Source: CADEED01 sp036274075 (GTDB lineage Bacteria > Pseudomonadota > Gammaproteobacteria > Steroidobacterales > Steroidobacteraceae). From it: a stretch of DNA of 10,789 bases. Under the pieces are notes generated by a model, which was not told the origin of the DNA, did not search any database, and saw nothing but the letters and a program-made list of their open reading frames with translations. Position numbers and translations under genes: made by a program. Location: NCBI GenBank assembly GCA_036274075.1, contig DASUGK010000042.1, positions 1-10,789 of the forward strand. Direction: 5' to 3'. Below, in pieces: positions 8,485-10,789 of the stretch. Each line of letters starts with the position of its first letter. The stretch's first letter is position 1.

Positions 8485-8501
8485 GGCGTACTCCGGTAGT
8501 G

Positions 8502-8542
8502 CATATATGGACTATAGTCAGTACTCATCCATAAGTATACTT
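8502..8542 (-). promoter_or_regulatory. AT-rich palindromic operator/promoter of the toxin-antitoxin pair
   Basis: Within 41 bases lie four perfect palindromes: CATATATG (8502-8509), GACTATAGTC (8510-8519), AGTACT (8520-8525) and AAGTATACTT (8533-8542). An interrupted pair TATGGA/TCCATA spans 8506-8533. The minus strand carries TATAGT and TATACT as possible -10 boxes. AT-richness contrasts with the GC-rich surroundings. The position 18-58 bases before the antitoxin ATG fits an autoregulated promoter; which box is used is not clear. Confidence 0.5.
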
Positions 8543-8591
8543 TTTTGCGCCTCATTCGAGTGCGAATAGGTCAAGCGGAGCCACAAACTTG

Positions 8592-8605
8592 GCCCCGAAT
8601 GGGGC
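8592..8605. repeat. Short inverted repeat upstream of the glnA NtrC-like site
   Basis: GCCCCGAATGGGGC is a perfect 5-bp stem with a four-base loop. Its centre is about 30 bases (three helical turns) from the NtrC-like site at 8622-8636. It could be a degenerate second activator site or a small hairpin; its even length does not fit the NtrC palindrome exactly. Confidence 0.4.
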
Positions 8606-8621
8606 AAAATCGCCGTCGCTC

Positions 8622-8636
8622 GCACCAAAAATGTGC
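8622..8636 (+). promoter_or_regulatory. NtrC-like binding site upstream of glnA
   Basis: GCACCAAAAATGTGC has the GCAC-N7-GTGC architecture of the NtrC consensus (GCACCA...TGGTGC), with one half-site fully matching (GCACCA). It lies 54 bases upstream of the sigma-54 -24 element, an ordinary enhancer distance. Confidence 0.55.
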
Positions 8637-8689
8637 GCAGGTCGCGCGCGGAAGCCATTAACTCATTGATTTCAAACCGCTTCCGTGTC

Positions 8690-8705
8690 TGGCACAGCGA
8701 ATGCA
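8690..8705 (+). promoter_or_regulatory. Sigma-54 (-24/-12) promoter of glnA
   Basis: TGGCACAGCGAATGCA matches the consensus TGGCACG-N4-TTGCW at all but two informative positions. It has the invariant GG (8691-8692) and GC (8703-8704) in exact spacing. The predicted start is near 8715, about 30 bases before the glnA ATG. The neighbouring NtrC-like site strengthens the call. Confidence 0.75.
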
Positions 8706-8731
8706 TTGAGACCGAGGCTCAAACCCCTTCC

Positions 8732-8737
8732 AGAGGA
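8732..8737 (+). promoter_or_regulatory. glnA ribosome binding site
   Basis: AGAGGA, nine bases before the ATG at 8747. It decides for this start over the in-frame extension upstream, whose 38 extra residues do not belong to the family and would begin upstream of the sigma-54 start. Confidence 0.75.
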
Positions 8738-8746
8738 TCTCCAACA

Positions 8747-10156
8747 ATGAAACCGGCAGATGTAATCAAGTTGATCAAGGACAAGGAGGTCAAGTACGCC
8801 GATCTCCGCTTCACCGACACGCGCGGCAAAGAACAACACGTCACCATCCCCGCGAACCTCGTCGATGAAGATCTGTTTCGCGACGGCAAGATGTTCGACG
8901 GCTCGTCCATCGCGGGTTGGAAGGGCATCAACGAGTCGGACATGATCCTGGCGCTCGACCCGACCACTGCCGTGATCGATCCGTTCTTCGAGCAGACCAC
9001 GGTCAACATTCGCTGCGACATCATCGAGCCCGCCACCATGCAGGGCTACGAGCGCTGTCCGCGTTCGCTCGGCAAACGCGCCGAGGCTTACCTCAAATCG
9101 ACGGGCATCGCCGACGGCGCGCTCTTCGGGCCGGAAAACGAATTCTTCATCTTCGACAGCGTGCGCTGGAACAGCGGCATGAACGGCACCTCGTACGAGA
9201 TCGACTCGGGGCAGGGTGCCTGGAACAGCAACACGGTTTATCCCGACGGCAACAAGGGCCATCGCCCGGGCGTGAAGGGCGGCTACTTCCCGGTGCCGCC
9301 GGTCGACGCCTTCCAGGACATCCGCTCGGCCATGTGCGACGCGCTGGTCGAGATGGGCATGAAGGTCGAAGTGCATCACCACGAAGTGGCGACGGGCGGC
9401 CAGTGCGAAATCGGCGTCGGCGCCGGTGGCCTGGTGCAGAAGGCCGACCAGGTGCAGATCCTCAAGTACGCGGTCCACAACGTCGCGCACAGCTACGGCA
9501 AGACGGCGACCTTCATGCCGAAGCCTCTCGTGGGCGACAACGGCTCGGGCATGCACGTGCACCAGTCGCTGCAAAAGGCGGGCACCGCGCTGTTCGCGGG
9601 TGACAAGTACGGCGGTCTTTCCGACACCGCGCTGTATTACATCGGCGGCATCATCAAGCACGCCAAGGCGATCAACGCGTTCACGAACCCGGGCACCAAC
9701 AGCTACAAGCGCCTGGTCCCCGGCTTCGAAGCGCCCGTGATGCTGGCGTACTCCGCGCGCAACCGTTCGGCGTCGATCCGCATTCCGTGGGTGTCGAACC
9801 CGAAGGCGCGCCGCATCGAAGTGCGCTTCCCCGATTCTTCGGCGAATCCGTACTTCGCGTTCGCGGCCATGATGATGGCCGGCCTCGACGGCATCCAGAA
9901 CAAGATCCACCCGGGCGAGCCGGCCGACAAGGACCTGTACGACCTGGAGCCGGAAGAGGAAAAGCACATTCCGCAGGTGTGCCATTCGCTGGACATGGCG
10001 CTCGAGGCCCTCGACAAGGATCGCGAGTTCCTGACCCGCGGCGGCGTGTTCACCAACGACGTGATCGATGCTTACATCGGGTTGAAGATGCAGGAAGTCA
10101 CGCGCTTCCGCATGAGCACGCACCCGGTCGAGCTCGACATGTACTACAGCTGCTGA
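8747..10156 (+). CDS. glnA: Glutamine synthetase, type I (adenylylation-regulated)
   Basis: A 469-residue GSI subunit, exactly the length usual in gammaproteobacteria. It condenses glutamate and ammonia to glutamine with ATP as a cytoplasmic dodecamer, the main entry of ammonia at low supply. Visible motifs are FDGSSIAGW (50-58), the metal-binding FGPENEFFIF (127-136; E130, E132), HHHEVATGGQCEIG (210-223), the ATP-binding NGSGMHVHQ (265-273) and the glutamate-site NRSASIRIP (339-347). The adenylylation tyrosine is Y398 in DLYDLEPEE, the target of GlnE, so the enzyme belongs to the GSI-beta type. A sigma-54 promoter and an NtrC-like site precede it and a strong hairpin follows. It diverges from the toxin-antitoxin pair. 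Confidence 0.99.
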   Translation: MKPADVIKLIKDKEVKYADLRFTDTRGKEQHVTIPANLVDEDLFRDGKMFDGSSIAGWKGINESDMILALDPTTAVIDPFFEQTTVNIRCDIIEPATMQGYERCPRSLGKRAEAYLKSTGIADGALFGPENEFFIFDSVRWNSGMNGTSYEIDSGQGAWNSNTVYPDGNKGHRPGVKGGYFPVPPVDAFQDIRSAMCDALVEMGMKVEVHHHEVATGGQCEIGVGAGGLVQKADQVQILKYAVHNVAHSYGKTATFMPKPLVGDNGSGMHVHQSLQKAGTALFAGDKYGGLSDTALYYIGGIIKHAKAINAFTNPGTNSYKRLVPGFEAPVMLAYSARNRSASIRIPWVSNPKARRIEVRFPDSSANPYFAFAAMMMAGLDGIQNKIHPGEPADKDLYDLEPEEEKHIPQVCHSLDMALEALDKDREFLTRGGVFTNDVIDAYIGLKMQEVTRFRMSTHPVELDMYYSC

Positions 10157-10249
10157 GGCGCCGTGAGAGGGCGGGATGCCTCACAGGCAGGCACATCGGG
10201 CATCGGCCCGACGCTCCTGCCCGCCGGTAACCCAGCCCTCGCCCTGAAC

Positions 10250-10282
10250 CGGGCGGCAGCGCCATCCTGGCGCTGCCGCCCG
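10250..10282 (+). terminator. Strong hairpin after glnA, probable terminator
   Basis: A perfect 15-bp GC-rich stem (10250-10264 with 10268-10282) closed by the loop TCC, 93 bases after the glnA stop. It is followed by ATTATGAG rather than an immediate T run; the first TTTT is 15 bases further on. Termination or mRNA 3'-end protection is likely, but it is not a classical intrinsic terminator. Confidence 0.65.
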
Positions 10283-10299
10283 ATTATGAGTGGCGCGTT

Positions 10300-10329
10300 T
10301 TGGCTGTATTCAGGCGATGGGGCTATTCT
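10300..10329 (+). promoter_or_regulatory. Candidate sigma-70 promoter of the DUF4124 gene
   Basis: TTGGCT (10300-10305) and TATTCT (10324-10329) are separated by 18 bases. The predicted start near 10336 would leave only one or two bases before the ATG at 10338, so the transcript could be nearly leaderless. No Shine-Dalgarno sequence is visible. Confidence 0.4.
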
Positions 10330-10337
10330 CGGGCCCC

Positions 10338-10789
10338 ATGAAGCGACTCCTTTCCATAATCTTCGGCTCGTTGCTGGCGGCTTCGACGGCGCTGGCCACG
10401 ACCTACGTCCGTGTCGAGAAGGACGGGACCAAGACCTATTCGGATCGCCCGCTGCCGGGCGGCCAGCCCATGGATATCCGGCCGGCGCAGACCTATTCCG
10501 CGCCCGCCCCGGCACCGACGACCAGCTCGTCGCGGCCGAAAGAGGAGCAGGATCTCCTGGCGGCGGCAAACTTCCGCTACCAGTGCGCGCTTTCGCCGCG
10601 TGCCGACGAGACCTTCCAGAATCCCGAGACCGTCACGCTGAGCGTGGCGCTGACGCCGGCGCTGCGCGCCGGGGACACGGTGACTTTCTCGATGGACGGC
10701 GCGCAGGTGCCGAACGAGCAATCGCCGACCAGCGCAACGCTGACGTTCCCGGATCGCGGCACGCACACCGCGGCCGTGCGCATCGTGGA
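10338..10789 (+). CDS. Exported DUF4124 domain protein, N-terminal 150 residues (runs off window)
   Basis: A signal peptide (MKRLLSIIFGSLLAASTALA, cleavage expected after residue 20) leads to a short DUF4124 domain, TYVRVEKDGTKTYSDRP (22-38), a hallmark of many small gammaproteobacterial envelope proteins. A Pro/Ser/Thr-rich linker (about 49-68) follows, then a beta-rich region from residue 76 (FRYQCALSPRADETFQNPET and on) that looks like an immunoglobulin-like fold. The function of DUF4124 is not known; periplasmic or outer-membrane location is inferred from the signal peptide, and there is no lipobox cysteine. The ATG at 10338 fits the signal peptide. In other gammaproteobacteria such a gene is often found between glnA and ntrB/ntrC, which could follow beyond the window. 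Confidence 0.85.
   Translation, partial: MKRLLSIIFGSLLAASTALATTYVRVEKDGTKTYSDRPLPGGQPMDIRPAQTYSAPAPAPTTSSSRPKEEQDLLAAANFRYQCALSPRADETFQNPETVTLSVALTPALRAGDTVTFSMDGAQVPNEQSPTSATLTFPDRGTHTAAVRIV

Noticed and set aside
8518..8706. A 62-codon minus-strand frame in the glnA leader
   Set aside because: It overlaps the sigma-54 promoter and the toxin-antitoxin operator, has no ribosome site and no known resemblance.
8672..10123. A 483-codon minus-strand open frame opposite glnA
   Set aside because: Mirror of the glnA codon pattern, rich in Arg/His/Val, no family resemblance; glnA itself is certain.

Overview
The window is about 10.8 kb of a GC-rich chromosome, most likely from a gammaproteobacterium of the Xanthomonadales/Nevskiales/Steroidobacterales type. 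The evidence is a 469-residue class I glutamine synthetase with its adenylylation tyrosine, a two-subunit glycyl-tRNA synthetase next to a plsC-type acyltransferase, and a DUF4124 protein after glnA. The taxonomic call is an inference; no rRNA or other marker gene is present.

Left part (1-4133, all minus strand, read right to left): a membrane PlsC-type acyltransferase, a family 2 glycosyltransferase, a FabG-like ketoacyl-ACP reductase and an acyl-AMP ligase translationally coupled to it. After a 316-base gap with a promoter-like -10 box comes the first 20 residues of a probable acyl carrier protein, cut by the window edge. ACP, ligase, ketoreductase, glycosyltransferase and acyltransferase together resemble one end of an aryl-polyene/xanthomonadin-type pathway, in which an aryl acid is activated, loaded on ACP, extended and reduced, then attached to a membrane lipid. 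The decisive genes (ketosynthases, dehydratases, MMPL exporter) would lie beyond position 1.

Centre (4147-7205, minus strand): glyQ and glyS overlap by four bases and encode both subunits of tetrameric glycyl-tRNA synthetase; plsC follows 13 bases after glyS. Upstream of glyQ lies a perfect 34-bp inverted repeat with a 33-base spacer, ending two bases from the stop of the next gene.

Right centre (7359-8484, minus strand): a type II toxin-antitoxin pair, with an Xre/MbcA/ParS-type antitoxin followed by a RES-domain toxin. Its AT-rich upstream region is dense in short palindromes.

Right end (8485-10789, plus strand): glnA is preceded by a good sigma-54 (-24/-12) element and an NtrC-like palindrome, so it is probably nitrogen-regulated. 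A strong hairpin follows it, and then an exported DUF4124 protein that runs off the window. In related genomes ntrB/ntrC often follow this gene, which fits the sigma-54/NtrC reading.
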